Origin: DASRDR01 sp963812945 [NCBI: uncultured Candidatus Rokubacteria bacterium]
Lineage (GTDB): Bacteria; Methylomirabilota; Methylomirabilia; Rokubacteriales
DNA length: 64,000 nt
Direction of reading: 5' to 3'
Assembly (NCBI GenBank): GCA_963812945.1
Contig: CAWEXD010000010.1
Coordinates: 124,001-188,000, forward strand
Below are positions 1 through 7,976 of the stretch, piece by piece; positions within the stretch are counted from its first letter, which is position 1; each line of letters starts with the position of its first letter. The notes beneath the pieces were generated by a model. It searched no databases. It was not told the DNA's origin and worked only from the letters and a program-made list of their open reading frames with translations. Position numbers and translations under genes: made by a program.

Positions 1-1
1 G

Positions 2-766
2 AGCCCATCGGCGCGGCCGACCGCGGCCGTCGCCGCGCTGGAGGGGCTGCGGGCCGCCGACGGGGAGCGGCTCGGCCTCGCCGAGCTGGCGCCCCTCCTG
101 ATCGCGTACGACATCCCGATCCTGACACCGCGACTGGCTCGCAGTCCCGAGGAGGCGGCCGCCCTCGCCGCGCAGCTCGCGTGTCCGGTAGCCCTCAAGA
201 TCGCGTCGGCCGACATCAGCCACAAGACCGACGTCGGCGGCGTCACGCTCGGCCTGACGTCACCCGCCGACGTCGCCGACGCGGCCGTCGTGATGCTCGC
301 ACGTGCCCGGGTGCGGCGCCCCGACGCGACGATTCGCGGGCTCCTGGTCCAGCCGATGGCCCCGCCGGGCAAGGAGTTGCTGCTGGGCGCCATCCGCGAC
401 CCGCAGTTCGGACCCCTGGTGGTGGTCGGTCTTGGCGGGATCTACGTCGAGGTGCTGCGAGACACCGTGACGCGCCTCGCGCCCGTCTCCCCCGCCGAGG
501 CGCTCCGGATGCTCGACGAGCTGAAGGCGGCCGCGCTGCTCCGGGGCGTGCGCGGCGAGCCGCCGGTGAACCGGACGGCCCTGGCGGCGACCGTCTCGCG
601 CTTCAGCCAGCTCGCCGCCGACTGCCCGGACCTCCTGGAAGTCGAGCTGAACCCGCTCGTGGCGACCACCACGGGCGTCGTCGCGGTGGATGCGCGGGCG
701 ACGCTCGCCCGACCCGCGGGGGCCAGCGCACCCGATACCACACCCGGCGCGGGCGCCGACCGCTGA
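2..766 (+). CDS. Acyl-CoA synthetase (ADP/NDP-forming), C-terminal ATP-grasp part, 5'-truncated by the window
   Basis: The open frame runs in from the window edge and ends in TGA at 764-766. The visible 254 residues are the ATP-grasp_5 domain of acetate/acyl-CoA ligases (ADP-forming), which make acyl-CoA from acid, ATP and CoA through a phospho-enzyme. The family signature KIASADISHKTDVGGV lies near 201-248, and the VELNPL motif of the succinyl-CoA-synthetase-beta fold lies near 649. The CoA-binding and central domains would be upstream of the window. A full-length paralogue lies at 37200-39332. Downstream, a universal stress protein relict follows after 7 nt; USP genes often neighbour such ligases (general knowledge). 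Substrate cannot be told from sequence. Confidence 0.9.
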   Translation, partial: SPSARPTAAVAALEGLRAADGERLGLAELAPLLIAYDIPILTPRLARSPEEAAALAAQLACPVALKIASADISHKTDVGGVTLGLTSPADVADAAVVMLARARVRRPDATIRGLLVQPMAPPGKELLLGAIRDPQFGPLVVVGLGGIYVEVLRDTVTRLAPVSPAEALRMLDELKAAALLRGVRGEPPVNRTALAATVSRFSQLAADCPDLLEVELNPLVATTTGVVAVDARATLARPAGASAPDTTPGAGADR

Positions 767-773
767 GGAGACC

Positions 774-899
774 ATGCCCGATCGAGCCCGCTTCGGCGTG
801 GTGGTCGCGACGGACGGGTCCCGCCCCGCGCAGGCCGCGGTCGCCACTGGTCGTCCGATGAAGACCACGGCCGGTGCGGGAAGAGGCGGCGTGGCGTGA
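774..899 (+). pseudogene. Universal stress protein N-terminal fragment (41 codons)
   Basis: Starting at the ATG after a GAGGAGACC ribosome-binding sequence, the frame encodes [17 protein letters not shown], the first beta strand and ATP-site loop of UspA-family proteins. After about 26 residues the similarity stops and a 15-residue unrelated tail runs to a TGA that overlaps the GTG start of the next gene (GTGA). Intact Usp domains are about 140 residues, so most of the gene is missing, most simply by an internal deletion that joined its head to the DNA before nrfH. The remaining ORF may still be translated and couple to nrfH. Identification rests on one motif and context. Confidence 0.6.
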
Positions 900-1351
900 G
901 ACCGCGTGGGGCCTTTCTGGTCGCTGCGCTCCTGGGCGCCCTCGTCGGGCTGGGCGCCTACACGTTTCGGTACGCCGAGGGGCTCTCGTACTTCAGCACC
1001 GACCCGCGCGCCTGCGTGAACTGTCACATCATGCGCGAGCCCTACGACTCCTGGCAGAAGGCGAGCCATCACGCGGCCGCCACGTGCGTGGAGTGCCATC
1101 TGCCGACCGCGTTCGTCGCCAAGTACCTGGCCAAGGCCGAGAACGGCTTCTGGCACTCGAAGGGGTTCACGCTCCAGGACTTCCCCGAGCCGATCCGGGT
1201 CAAGCCCAGGGACCGGAGGCTCCTCCAGGAGAACTGCGTGCGCTGCCACGGAGAGCTCGTCAGCGAGATCGCGGCGCCCCACGAGCGCGAGGCCGCGGCG
1301 GTCCGCTGCGTCACCTGTCACCTCCAGGTGGGCCACGGGCCCGCGCGCTGA
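896..1351 (+). CDS. nrfH: Cytochrome c nitrite reductase small subunit, NapC/NirT-type quinol dehydrogenase
   Basis: A 151-residue protein with one N-terminal membrane anchor (about residues 5-24) and four c-type haem motifs: CVNCH 40-44, CVECH 64-68, CVRCH 114-118 and CVTCH 138-142. The first reads CVNCHIM, the CxxCHxM arrangement typical of NrfH, where the methionine ligates haem 1. NrfH takes electrons from menaquinol at the membrane and passes them to periplasmic NrfA. The length matches the family. The GTG start overlaps the preceding stop by 4 bp; nrfA follows after 12 nt, so the two form one transcription unit. No FNR- or NarL-type site was seen immediately upstream. Confidence 0.92.
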   Translation: MRPRGAFLVAALLGALVGLGAYTFRYAEGLSYFSTDPRACVNCHIMREPYDSWQKASHHAAATCVECHLPTAFVAKYLAKAENGFWHSKGFTLQDFPEPIRVKPRDRRLLQENCVRCHGELVSEIAAPHEREAAAVRCVTCHLQVGHGPAR

Positions 1352-1363
1352 GAGAGGTCCCCG

Positions 1364-2674
1364 ATGAAGCTCCGCCTGCTCGCAGTCGCCGTGCTTGCCG
1401 CCGCCGGCATTGTCGGCGTCACCGCGCTCCTCCTCAACATCGCCGAGCGGAAGCGGGAGGCCAAGGAGCACTACCTGGAGCTGGTCAAGCTGACGGAGGA
1501 CACGATCGATCCGGCCGAGTGGGGCAAGAACTTCCCCCGCCAGTACGACGGCTATCGCCGGACGGTGGACACCGCACGCACGCGGCACGGCGGGAGCGAG
1601 GCCTTCCAGAGGCTCGACGAGGATCCCCGCTGGCGGCGGATCTTCAAGGGCTACGCCTTCGGGCTCGACTACCGCGAGGAGCGCGGTCACGCCTACATGC
1701 TCTCGGACCAGGACGAGACGCGGCGCACACAGGAACGGCCCCAGCCGGGCACGTGCCTGCACTGCCACTCCGCGGTCATGCCTGCCTACCGGAAGCTCGG
1801 GAACGGCGATGTGATGAAGGGCTTCGACCTCCTGAACGCGATGTCCTGGAAGGAGGCGCGCCAGCACGTCTCGCATCCCATCTCGTGCGGCGACTGTCAC
1901 GACCCGGCGAGCATGCAGCTGCGCGTGACGCGCCCGGGATTCCTCGCGGGCATCGCCGCCTACAAGGCCAGCCAGCGCGTGACGGGCTACGACGTGAACA
2001 AGGACGCGACGCGCCAGGAGATGCGGACCTACGTCTGCGCCCAGTGCCACGTCGAGTACTACTTCAAGGGCCCCGGCAAGACCCTGGTCTACCCGTGGGC
2101 GAAGGGCATCGGCGTCGAGCAGATCGAGGCCTATTACGACGAGGTCCAGTGGAAGGACTGGGACCACCCGGACACCGGGGCGCCCGTCCTCAAGGCCCAG
2201 CATCCCGAGTTCGAGCTGTGGAGCCAGGGGATCCACGCCCGGAGCGGGGTCGCGTGCGCCGACTGCCACATGCCCTACAAGCGCGAGGGCGCGATCAAGG
2301 TCTCGGACCATCACGTCCGGAGCCCGCTGCTCAACATCGCCCGGGCCTGCCAGACGTGTCACCGATACCCGGAGCAGGAGATCCTCGCCCGCGCCGAGGC
2401 CATCCAGGACCGGACCGAGCGGCTCATGGGCCTTGCGGAGAATGCCGTGCTGGCGCTCATGGACGCCGTGCAGGCGGCGACCGCGCGCGGCGTCCGTCCC
2501 GAGGCGCTCGGCGACGCGCGCGTCTTCCACCGGAAGGCGCAGTGGCGGCTCGACTTCGTGGCAGCCGAGAACTCGAAGGGCTTCCACGCGCCCCAGGAGG
2601 CCGCGCGCATCCTCGGTGAGGCGATCGACTTCGCCCGGCAAGGCCAGGCGGCCGCCCTCACCGCGGGACGCTAG
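1364..2674 (+). CDS. nrfA: Ammonia-forming cytochrome c nitrite reductase, catalytic subunit, with CXXCH at haem 1
   Basis: A 436-residue pentahaem enzyme that reduces nitrite to ammonium with six electrons in the periplasm. An uncleaved or signal-type hydrophobic segment spans about 4-26. Haem motifs are CLHCH 131-135, CGDCH 175-179, CAQCH 225-229, CADCH 298-302 and CQTCH 329-333. Most NrfA proteins carry CxxCK at the first, catalytic haem; here it is CxxCH, a variant known from Campylobacter-type enzymes. Other hallmarks are kept: HVEYYF at 229-234 (Ca-site Glu-Tyr and active-site Tyr region), KAQH at 277-280 (Ca-site Lys/Gln and catalytic His) and GFHAPQEA at 406-413 (distal His region). 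The RBS is weak (AGAGAGG). It forms an operon with nrfH. Confidence 0.93.
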   Translation: MKLRLLAVAVLAAAGIVGVTALLLNIAERKREAKEHYLELVKLTEDTIDPAEWGKNFPRQYDGYRRTVDTARTRHGGSEAFQRLDEDPRWRRIFKGYAFGLDYREERGHAYMLSDQDETRRTQERPQPGTCLHCHSAVMPAYRKLGNGDVMKGFDLLNAMSWKEARQHVSHPISCGDCHDPASMQLRVTRPGFLAGIAAYKASQRVTGYDVNKDATRQEMRTYVCAQCHVEYYFKGPGKTLVYPWAKGIGVEQIEAYYDEVQWKDWDHPDTGAPVLKAQHPEFELWSQGIHARSGVACADCHMPYKREGAIKVSDHHVRSPLLNIARACQTCHRYPEQEILARAEAIQDRTERLMGLAENAVLALMDAVQAATARGVRPEALGDARVFHRKAQWRLDFVAAENSKGFHAPQEAARILGEAIDFARQGQAAALTAGR

Positions 2675-2698
2675 GGCACCGGCCCTCGAGGAGACTCG

Positions 2699-3394
2699 AT
2701 GAACTCAGGACGGGGGCGGCGCACGGCCCAGGGCTTGGTTGCCGCCGGCGTGGCGGTCGCGACGTATGCGGTCGTCGCCCGCCCCTGGTATCTCCGTTGG
2801 GGAGCCACGGACGAGGAAGTCACGAGCAGCCTGCCCGGCGACGACCTCGGGAAGGACTCGACCGTCGGGTCGACTCGCGCCGTCACGATCGAAGCGCCGG
2901 CCGAGGACGTGTGGCCGTGGCTGGCCCAGATCGGCTACGGCCGGGGCGGCTTCTACAGCTACGACTGGCTCGAGAACCTGTTCGTGTGGTCGCTCGGTGG
3001 CACCCCGGGGTACCGGTCGGCGGAGACGATCCTCCCGACGCGTCAGCAGCTACGCGCGGGCGACTTCATCCCGGCGGCTCCCCCCGACGTGCTGGGCGGC
3101 CGCCTCGCCCACAAGACCGGCTGGAAGGTGCTGGCGGTCGAGCCCAACCGGCTGCTGGTGCTCGACGGATGGGGCGCGTTCGTGCTGGAGCCACTCGGCG
3201 ACCGGGCGACGCGTCTCATCGTCCGAAGCCGGGGCGCCGGCGCCTGGGGACGGCTCGCACACTACCTCTTCTGGGAGCCCGCTCACTTCGTCATGGAACG
3301 CCGCATGCTCCTCGGGATCAAGGAGCGTGCCGAGCGCTTGGCCCAGCGCACGGGGCGGCCGGACGGCACGTTCCGGGTTCGAGCGCGCGCCTGA
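2699..3394 (+). CDS. SRPBCC (START/Bet v1-like) domain protein with N-terminal membrane segment
   Basis: 231 residues. A single hydrophobic helix (about 10-27) is followed by the family pattern PWYLRWGATDEEV and LPGDDL, then an SRPBCC-like ligand-binding fold (VTIEAPAEDVWPWLAQIG, about 62-79). Proteins of this type are widespread and have no assigned reaction; a hydrophobic ligand pocket is the usual inference. A clear GAGGAG lies 5 nt before the ATG. It sits 24 nt after nrfA and 12 nt before a ferritin-like/receiver gene, so co-transcription with nrf is likely, but a role in nitrite reduction is only guessed from position. Confidence 0.7.
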   Translation: MNSGRGRRTAQGLVAAGVAVATYAVVARPWYLRWGATDEEVTSSLPGDDLGKDSTVGSTRAVTIEAPAEDVWPWLAQIGYGRGGFYSYDWLENLFVWSLGGTPGYRSAETILPTRQQLRAGDFIPAAPPDVLGGRLAHKTGWKVLAVEPNRLLVLDGWGAFVLEPLGDRATRLIVRSRGAGAWGRLAHYLFWEPAHFVMERRMLLGIKERAERLAQRTGRPDGTFRVRARA

Positions 3395-3406
3395 CGGGAT
3401 CGTTGG

Positions 3407-4348
3407 ATGATGCCCGAGTGCGAGCGGCTGATCGAGCTCCTGCTCGAGATCGAGACCGAGACCGCAGAATTCTACGAGGGGCTCGCCCGCCGCGCCGGCG
3501 AACCGCCAGAGCTGCATGCCCTGTGGCTCAGCCTGGCCGAGGAGGAGCGCCAGCACGCGAGTTGGGTGCGTCGCCTCCAGGGATCCCGGCTCGCCGAGGG
3601 AGTCCTCGCGAGCCTCCCGGCGCCGCCGGCCGCGCCCCTGGAGGCCGCCCTCCAGGTGATCAGACGAGAGCGCGAACGGATCGAGGGCGGGAGCGGCTCG
3701 AGCGTGGACGCCCTCGCGGCGGCGATTGCGATCGAGACGTCGGAGGCGGGCCGAGCGTTGGTGGATCTCGTCGCCGCGATCTCTCACGACCACGATCCCG
3801 GGCCGTTCCTCCCCGCTCCGCCCGCGCATCTCGGGCGACTCCTGCTGGCGGCGGAGCGGCTGGGAGTCGGCGAGCTCGCCGCGACCATCCGGGGGCTGGC
3901 GTCGCGGACGGAGTCGGGGCGGTCCGGCCGACGCACGATCCTGGTCGTGGACGACGATCGGGACATGCTGGAGACCTACGCCAGGATCCTCCAGCAGGGG
4001 GGGTACGATTGCCTGGCGGCGACGGGCGGCCCCGAAGCCCTCGACCTGCTCCACAGCCGCCGCCTCGATCTGGTCCTCGCCGACCTCCGGATGCCCGGGA
4101 TGGACGGGCTGACCCTCCTCGCCCATGCCCGGCGGCTCGCGCCCGGGGTCCCCACCATCATCGTCACCGCGTACGCATCCGCCGACTCGGCGCGGCGGGC
4201 TCGCGAGGCGGGCGCCGCGGCGTACCTCGCCAAGCCGTTCGGTGTGGGAGAGCTCCGGGACGTCGTCGCGCGGACCCTGGCCAGCCCGCCCGCTCGCGAA
4301 GGGTCCCCGGGCGCGTCGGACGACCCCGGCCCAACTGAATCCAGCTAA
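3407..4348 (+). CDS. Ferritin-like domain fused to a response-regulator receiver domain
   Basis: 313 residues with two parts. Residues 1-165 look like a rubrerythrin/ferritin-like four-helix bundle: EIETETAEFYEGLA at 14-27 and EEERQH at 45-50, giving a first-helix Glu and an ExxH pair that would bind metal. The second half (about 105-130, IETSEAGRALVDL and HDHD) is more degenerate, so a complete diiron site is uncertain. Residues 176-292 are a canonical CheY-like receiver: acidic pocket VVDDDRD at 180-186, phospho-acceptor D226 in LADLRMPGMDG, T254 and K276 in LAKPF. There is no DNA-binding output domain. The architecture suggests a metal- or redox-responsive bundle coupled to phosphorylation. 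It ends the nrf-side gene run. Confidence 0.72.
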   Translation: MMPECERLIELLLEIETETAEFYEGLARRAGEPPELHALWLSLAEEERQHASWVRRLQGSRLAEGVLASLPAPPAAPLEAALQVIRRERERIEGGSGSSVDALAAAIAIETSEAGRALVDLVAAISHDHDPGPFLPAPPAHLGRLLLAAERLGVGELAATIRGLASRTESGRSGRRTILVVDDDRDMLETYARILQQGGYDCLAATGGPEALDLLHSRRLDLVLADLRMPGMDGLTLLAHARRLAPGVPTIIVTAYASADSARRAREAGAAAYLAKPFGVGELRDVVARTLASPPAREGSPGASDDPGPTESS

Positions 4349-4375
4349 GTAGATCCGCCCTACCGGAGAGGCCGA

Positions 4376-4397
4376 GGCGGAACGGCCGCGGTCCGCC
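4376..4397. terminator. Possible bidirectional hairpin between convergent genes
   Basis: GGCGGA (4376-4381) pairs with TCCGCC (4392-4397) across a 10-nt loop, in the 57-nt gap between two converging stop codons. There is no T-tract, so an intrinsic terminator is only a possibility. Confidence 0.3.
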
Positions 4398-4405
4398 CAG
4401 CGCGC

Positions 4406-5818
4406 TCAGGAGGCGGCGATGCGCGCCGGCGTCCAGGGCGGGTCGAACGTCAGAGACACGTCGACGTGCTCGACGCCGGGCACTCCGAGGACTGCCCGCC
4501 GCACCCAGTCCGTCATCACGTCGTGGAGCGGGCAGCCCGGCGCCGTGAGCGTCATGGTGATGCGGACGGCGCGGCCCTCGATCGCGACCCCGTAGATCAG
4601 GCCCAAGTCGACGACCGAGAGCGAGAGCTCCGGGTCGAGGACTGACCGCAGCGCGTCGGTGACCTGCTCAGAGGTCACGGGGGTCGCCGGGACGTCGGAG
4701 CCGCCCGCGATCCCGGCCAGGCCCGGCGACGCCGGGCTCGGCTGGTAGATGCATCCCGGGTCCTCGGCCAGCGGGTCTCCCGTCGCGGCGTAGGCCCGGG
4801 CTCGGCTGCCGCCGCAGTGGGCGCGGTATTCGCAACGGCCGCAGCGGCCGCCGAGCCGCGCCGGGTCACGGAGCGCGCGGAAGAGCGGGTCCTCCCGGTA
4901 GACGGTGACGAGGTCCTGGTCCCGCACGTTCCCCACCGGGAGCGGCAGGAACCCGCTCGGGCAGATCTGGCCGACGTGGTCGATGAAGACGAAGCCGTTG
5001 CCGTCGGTCACCGCGCGGCGGGTACGCCCGATGGCGTCGGGCCGGGCGTGGATCACCGTGATGGCGCCATCCGCCGCCGGCGACGCCAGCCGCGCGGCTT
5101 GGCGGCGCGTCGCGACGACGCGAAGGTAGTGCGGGGCCTCGGTGGTCTTCACCCCGAATGAGGCGTGCTCGGCGAGGGCCGCCGCCCAGTGGAGTACGCC
5201 CTCGATCTCCTCCGCCGAGAGCGTCTGGCTCATCTGTCCGCGCCCCACCGGGATCAGGAAGAAGAGCGCCCAGAGCGTCGGCTGGGTGGCCTCGAGCTGC
5301 GGGACGAGGTCGGAGAGCTCGTCCACCGTCAGCCGGCACACCGTGGTGTTGACCTGAAGCGGGATGCCCAGCTTCTTCGCGCGCTCGAGGATCCGCATCG
5401 TGAATCGGTGCGAGCCCCGTACGCCCCGGAAGGCGTCGTGGGTCTCGGGTGTGGCTCCGTCGAGACTCACCGCCAGTCGCGCGAGTCCAACGTCGCGCAG
5501 CGCGCGCAACCGCTCCTCGGTCACCGCCGCGGTCCCGCTCGGAGTCACGGAGACCGACACGCCGTGCCGCGTCCCGTAGGCCACGACGTGCTCGAGGTCG
5601 GGGCGCCGGAAGGGATCACCACCCGTGAGGACCAGGATGGGCGGGGGGGTACCGAATGCCGCCACGCGGTCGATCAGGCGGTGGCCCTCCTCGGTCGTCA
5701 GCTCGCCGGGGTCACGATGGGGCGCCGCCTCGGCCCGGCAGTGGACGCAGGCGAGCGCGCAGGCCCGGGTCGTCTCCCAGATGACGATGAAGGGAGCCTG
5801 CTCGAACGGACCGGTCAT
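4406..5818 (-). CDS. Radical SAM/SPASM protein fused to a C-terminal MIP18 (DUF59) domain
   Basis: 470 residues from the ATG at 5818, which overlaps the upstream stop (ATGA). The N-terminus has the radical SAM cluster motif CALACVHC (CxxxCxxC) about 20 residues in. The GGDPF and SLDGA motifs follow, and a C-terminal SPASM-like cysteine cluster (CGRCEYRAHCGG, then DPGC) would hold an auxiliary Fe-S cluster. The overall pattern resembles the NirJ/AhbD-like branch acting on haem precursors or peptides; the substrate is unknown. The last ~100 residues are a MIP18/SufT-type domain (DPELSLSVVDLGLIYG, LTAPGCPLHD), usually a separate Fe-S assembly factor. The linker between them is Pro/Gly-rich with no stop. 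It is the last gene of the putative NO-stress operon. Confidence 0.85.
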   Translation of the reverse strand: MTGPFEQAPFIVIWETTRACALACVHCRAEAAPHRDPGELTTEEGHRLIDRVAAFGTPPPILVLTGGDPFRRPDLEHVVAYGTRHGVSVSVTPSGTAAVTEERLRALRDVGLARLAVSLDGATPETHDAFRGVRGSHRFTMRILERAKKLGIPLQVNTTVCRLTVDELSDLVPQLEATQPTLWALFFLIPVGRGQMSQTLSAEEIEGVLHWAAALAEHASFGVKTTEAPHYLRVVATRRQAARLASPAADGAITVIHARPDAIGRTRRAVTDGNGFVFIDHVGQICPSGFLPLPVGNVRDQDLVTVYREDPLFRALRDPARLGGRCGRCEYRAHCGGSRARAYAATGDPLAEDPGCIYQPSPASPGLAGIAGGSDVPATPVTSEQVTDALRSVLDPELSLSVVDLGLIYGVAIEGRAVRITMTLTAPGCPLHDVMTDWVRRAVLGVPGVEHVDVSLTFDPPWTPARIAAS

Positions 5819-7680
5819 GGCCGTGCCGGGAGCGCGGGGGCGTGACGGCCCGCGCCGGAGGGACGCAGGTGCCACAGCGTGCGCCCGAGGGTCGCGGCGA
5901 ACACCAGCGCGCCGATGCCCACGATCGTCCCGGCCACCGCGATGGCCGCGGGCGCGCCGGCGGCCACGGTGGCGGCGAGGCCGAGGGTCCCGGCGGTGAG
6001 CAGCCCGTAGGCGAGCCGCTCGCCGGCCGGCCACGAGAGCTGGGCAAGCGTGGGGACCGGCTCACGCCCGGCCCGCGGCGCGTAGACCCGATACCAGACC
6101 AGGAACGGCACGATCTTGAGCATCATGCCGACGATGGTCAGCGAGACCCAGCCGCCGAGGGCCAGGACGGCGTACGCCAGCGCCGCGCGCGGCCCGGACC
6201 CGAGGCCGAGGGCGAGCGCCAGGCCCAGGGCCCCGGACGGCACGAGACACGCCGTGCCGGTGAGGACGAACCGCAGTCCCCAGTCGAGGGTCGGCCGCTT
6301 CCGCCGTCGGGCGATGCCCGCGACCCACGCCACGTGGACCCCGAGGGCCACCGCGACCCCGACGGCGCCCGGCACCACGAGCGCGGGCCGGCCGAGCGCG
6401 AGCCCCGTGGCGACGGCGGGGGCGCCGAGGCCGAGTCCCCAGAGCTGGATGGAGGCGCCCCACCCACCCGACTCCGGCGCGAGGAGGAACATCGGGTACA
6501 CGCGGGCCCCGACGGCCACGATCATGGGGGCGATCCAGCCAAACAGCGCCAGGTGGAAGTGGGCGTGCACGGCTCCGAGCAGCCCGCCCGGGAAGACGGG
6601 CGCGCCGTGGGTGATCGCCAGCGTGACCCCGAACGCGACCGTGAGCGCGAGCCCCCCGAGCGCGAGCGCGACCCCGCGGGCGGTGAAGGACCAGCGGGCC
6701 AGCCCTCGCACGCTCAGAGCCACGTTGATCACATGGGCGAGGATCCCGCCCCCCACCAGCGCGGCCGCCCACGAGAGGCCATCCCAGCGACCGAGCCAGA
6801 AGTGGCTGACCATCCCGAGGATCCCGGCCGCGAGCCCCGGGAGCTGCCAGAGCGCGAGGCGCTCGCTGTAAAGCGGCCGCTCGATCGCGACGGGGATCAG
6901 CTGGTAGCTCGCGCCCATGATGGCCAGCGTGATCCAGCCCAGGGTGACGACATGCGTGAGGGCCAGGAGGCGCGGCTGGTAGTAGTGCCCGGCCAGCGCC
7001 GCGCCCAGCCCGGGGAGCGCGAGGGCAGCCAGGACGAAGGCGGTCGCCGCAGTCGCCAGGTAGGCGAGCGGCAGCGTCACCGACGGGGTGCGGCCCGGAT
7101 GCCCGCCCGCCGGGATCATGCGGCGGGAGCCGCCGCGCCAGATGGCGATGCGGACGAGCCCGGGCTCGGGCTCGTCGGTCTCGTGCCGACAGCCGCGCTC
7201 CTCGAGCTGCGGGTACAGGAAGATCGGCCGCCGGTGGTGCAGGACCTCGAGGCGCTGGCCCGGCGCCAGGACCTCGATCGCCTCGAGGACGCGCACCATC
7301 GGCAGCGGCGGCTCGAGGCCCCGGACATCCAGCCGGACGATCGAGTCGGCCGGCGGAGCGGCCCCGGCCGAGCCTACCGGCGTCGCGCGGGACGGGAGCG
7401 CCGCCGCCGGGTCCGCCGTCGCGTCCTCGCGATAGAACCACACGCGCCAGTCCCCGGCCTCGCCGGATTCCGTCCAGTGGGCGAAGCCCTGCCGGGCGAG
7501 GACCCGGTAGAGCGGCACCGGCTCAAAGGGCGCCCGCAGCGCCAGGGCGCCGTCGGGCGGGAGCGCGTCCACCGCCGCCATGATCCGGGCGAACGGCTCG
7601 CGACCCTCGCGAAGGTCCTCGCGGACGTCGAGGTAGACGCGCGCGGTTTCGGAGAGGCGATCGAGGGCCGGGGGTCTCAT
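5815..7680 (-). CDS. Two DUF2249 domains fused to a polytopic haem-copper-oxidase/NnrS-like membrane protein
   Basis: 621 residues from the ATG at 7680 (overlapping the preceding stop as ATGA). Residues ~12-90 (LDVREDLREG, PFEPVPLYRVL) and ~115-190 (VRLDVRGLEPPLPM, HHRRPIFLYPQL) are two DUF2249 domains. These are small soluble modules found beside RIC/YtfE and denitrification genes. From about residue 205 onward there are ~12 hydrophobic helices with conserved-looking histidines in LTHVVTLGWI and VHAHFHLALFGWIAP and an ARVYPMFLLAP segment. These recall NnrS or oxidase subunit I-like proteins. Neighbours (ScdA_N domain, Crp/Fnr regulator) point to nitric-oxide or nitrosative-stress handling. 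Catalysis has not been shown for such fusions to my knowledge. Confidence 0.75.
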   Translation of the reverse strand: MRPPALDRLSETARVYLDVREDLREGREPFARIMAAVDALPPDGALALRAPFEPVPLYRVLARQGFAHWTESGEAGDWRVWFYREDATADPAAALPSRATPVGSAGAAPPADSIVRLDVRGLEPPLPMVRVLEAIEVLAPGQRLEVLHHRRPIFLYPQLEERGCRHETDEPEPGLVRIAIWRGGSRRMIPAGGHPGRTPSVTLPLAYLATAATAFVLAALALPGLGAALAGHYYQPRLLALTHVVTLGWITLAIMGASYQLIPVAIERPLYSERLALWQLPGLAAGILGMVSHFWLGRWDGLSWAAALVGGGILAHVINVALSVRGLARWSFTARGVALALGGLALTVAFGVTLAITHGAPVFPGGLLGAVHAHFHLALFGWIAPMIVAVGARVYPMFLLAPESGGWGASIQLWGLGLGAPAVATGLALGRPALVVPGAVGVAVALGVHVAWVAGIARRRKRPTLDWGLRFVLTGTACLVPSGALGLALALGLGSGPRAALAYAVLALGGWVSLTIVGMMLKIVPFLVWYRVYAPRAGREPVPTLAQLSWPAGERLAYGLLTAGTLGLAATVAAGAPAAIAVAGTIVGIGALVFAATLGRTLWHLRPSGAGRHAPALPARP

Positions 7681-7952
7681 GTCGTCGGCGGCGCCACGGC
7701 GGGTTCCAGCGCCAGCAGCAGCGTCTCCGCCGGGACGCCGGCCAAGGCCGCGGCCTGCGCGAGGGTCAGGGGCCCGCCGCAACAGCCGTCGATGCCGAAG
7801 CGCTGCAGGACCAGAAGGGCGAAGGGCGTCCGAAGCGCGGCGGCCGCCACGGTGTCCTCGGGCGTCAGGGCGGGGGGGCGCGCCGCGTGCCCCACCGGCG
7901 CGGAGCTCGGCGACGTACCGTGACGGCATCCACATTCGCAGGTCTGGGCCAT
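7677..7952 (-). CDS. Stand-alone ScdA/RIC N-terminal domain (DUF542) protein
   Basis: 91 residues. The segment FGIDGCCGG followed by LTLAQAAALAGV is the DUF542 signature at the start of RIC (repair of iron centres, YtfE/ScdA) proteins, which repair nitrosatively damaged Fe-S clusters. The haemerythrin-like diiron domain of full RIC is absent, as in many short homologues. The N-terminus is Cys/His-rich (CECGCRH). It heads the three-gene overlapping unit with the DUF2249 membrane protein and the radical SAM gene. A 16-bp palindrome is centred 56 bp upstream of its start. A GAGGA-type RBS precedes the ATG. Confidence 0.82.
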   Translation of the reverse strand: MAQTCECGCRHGTSPSSAPVGHAARPPALTPEDTVAAAALRTPFALLVLQRFGIDGCCGGPLTLAQAAALAGVPAETLLLALEPAVAPPTT

Positions 7953-7976
7953 CGGCTGGTCCTCCTCGATTCCAGC

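Noticed and set aside
5842-7923. Plus-strand 693-codon frame opposite the DUF2249 membrane protein
   Set aside because: Composition is Arg/Gly/Pro/His-rich without domains; the minus-strand gene has clear DUF2249 and TM features.
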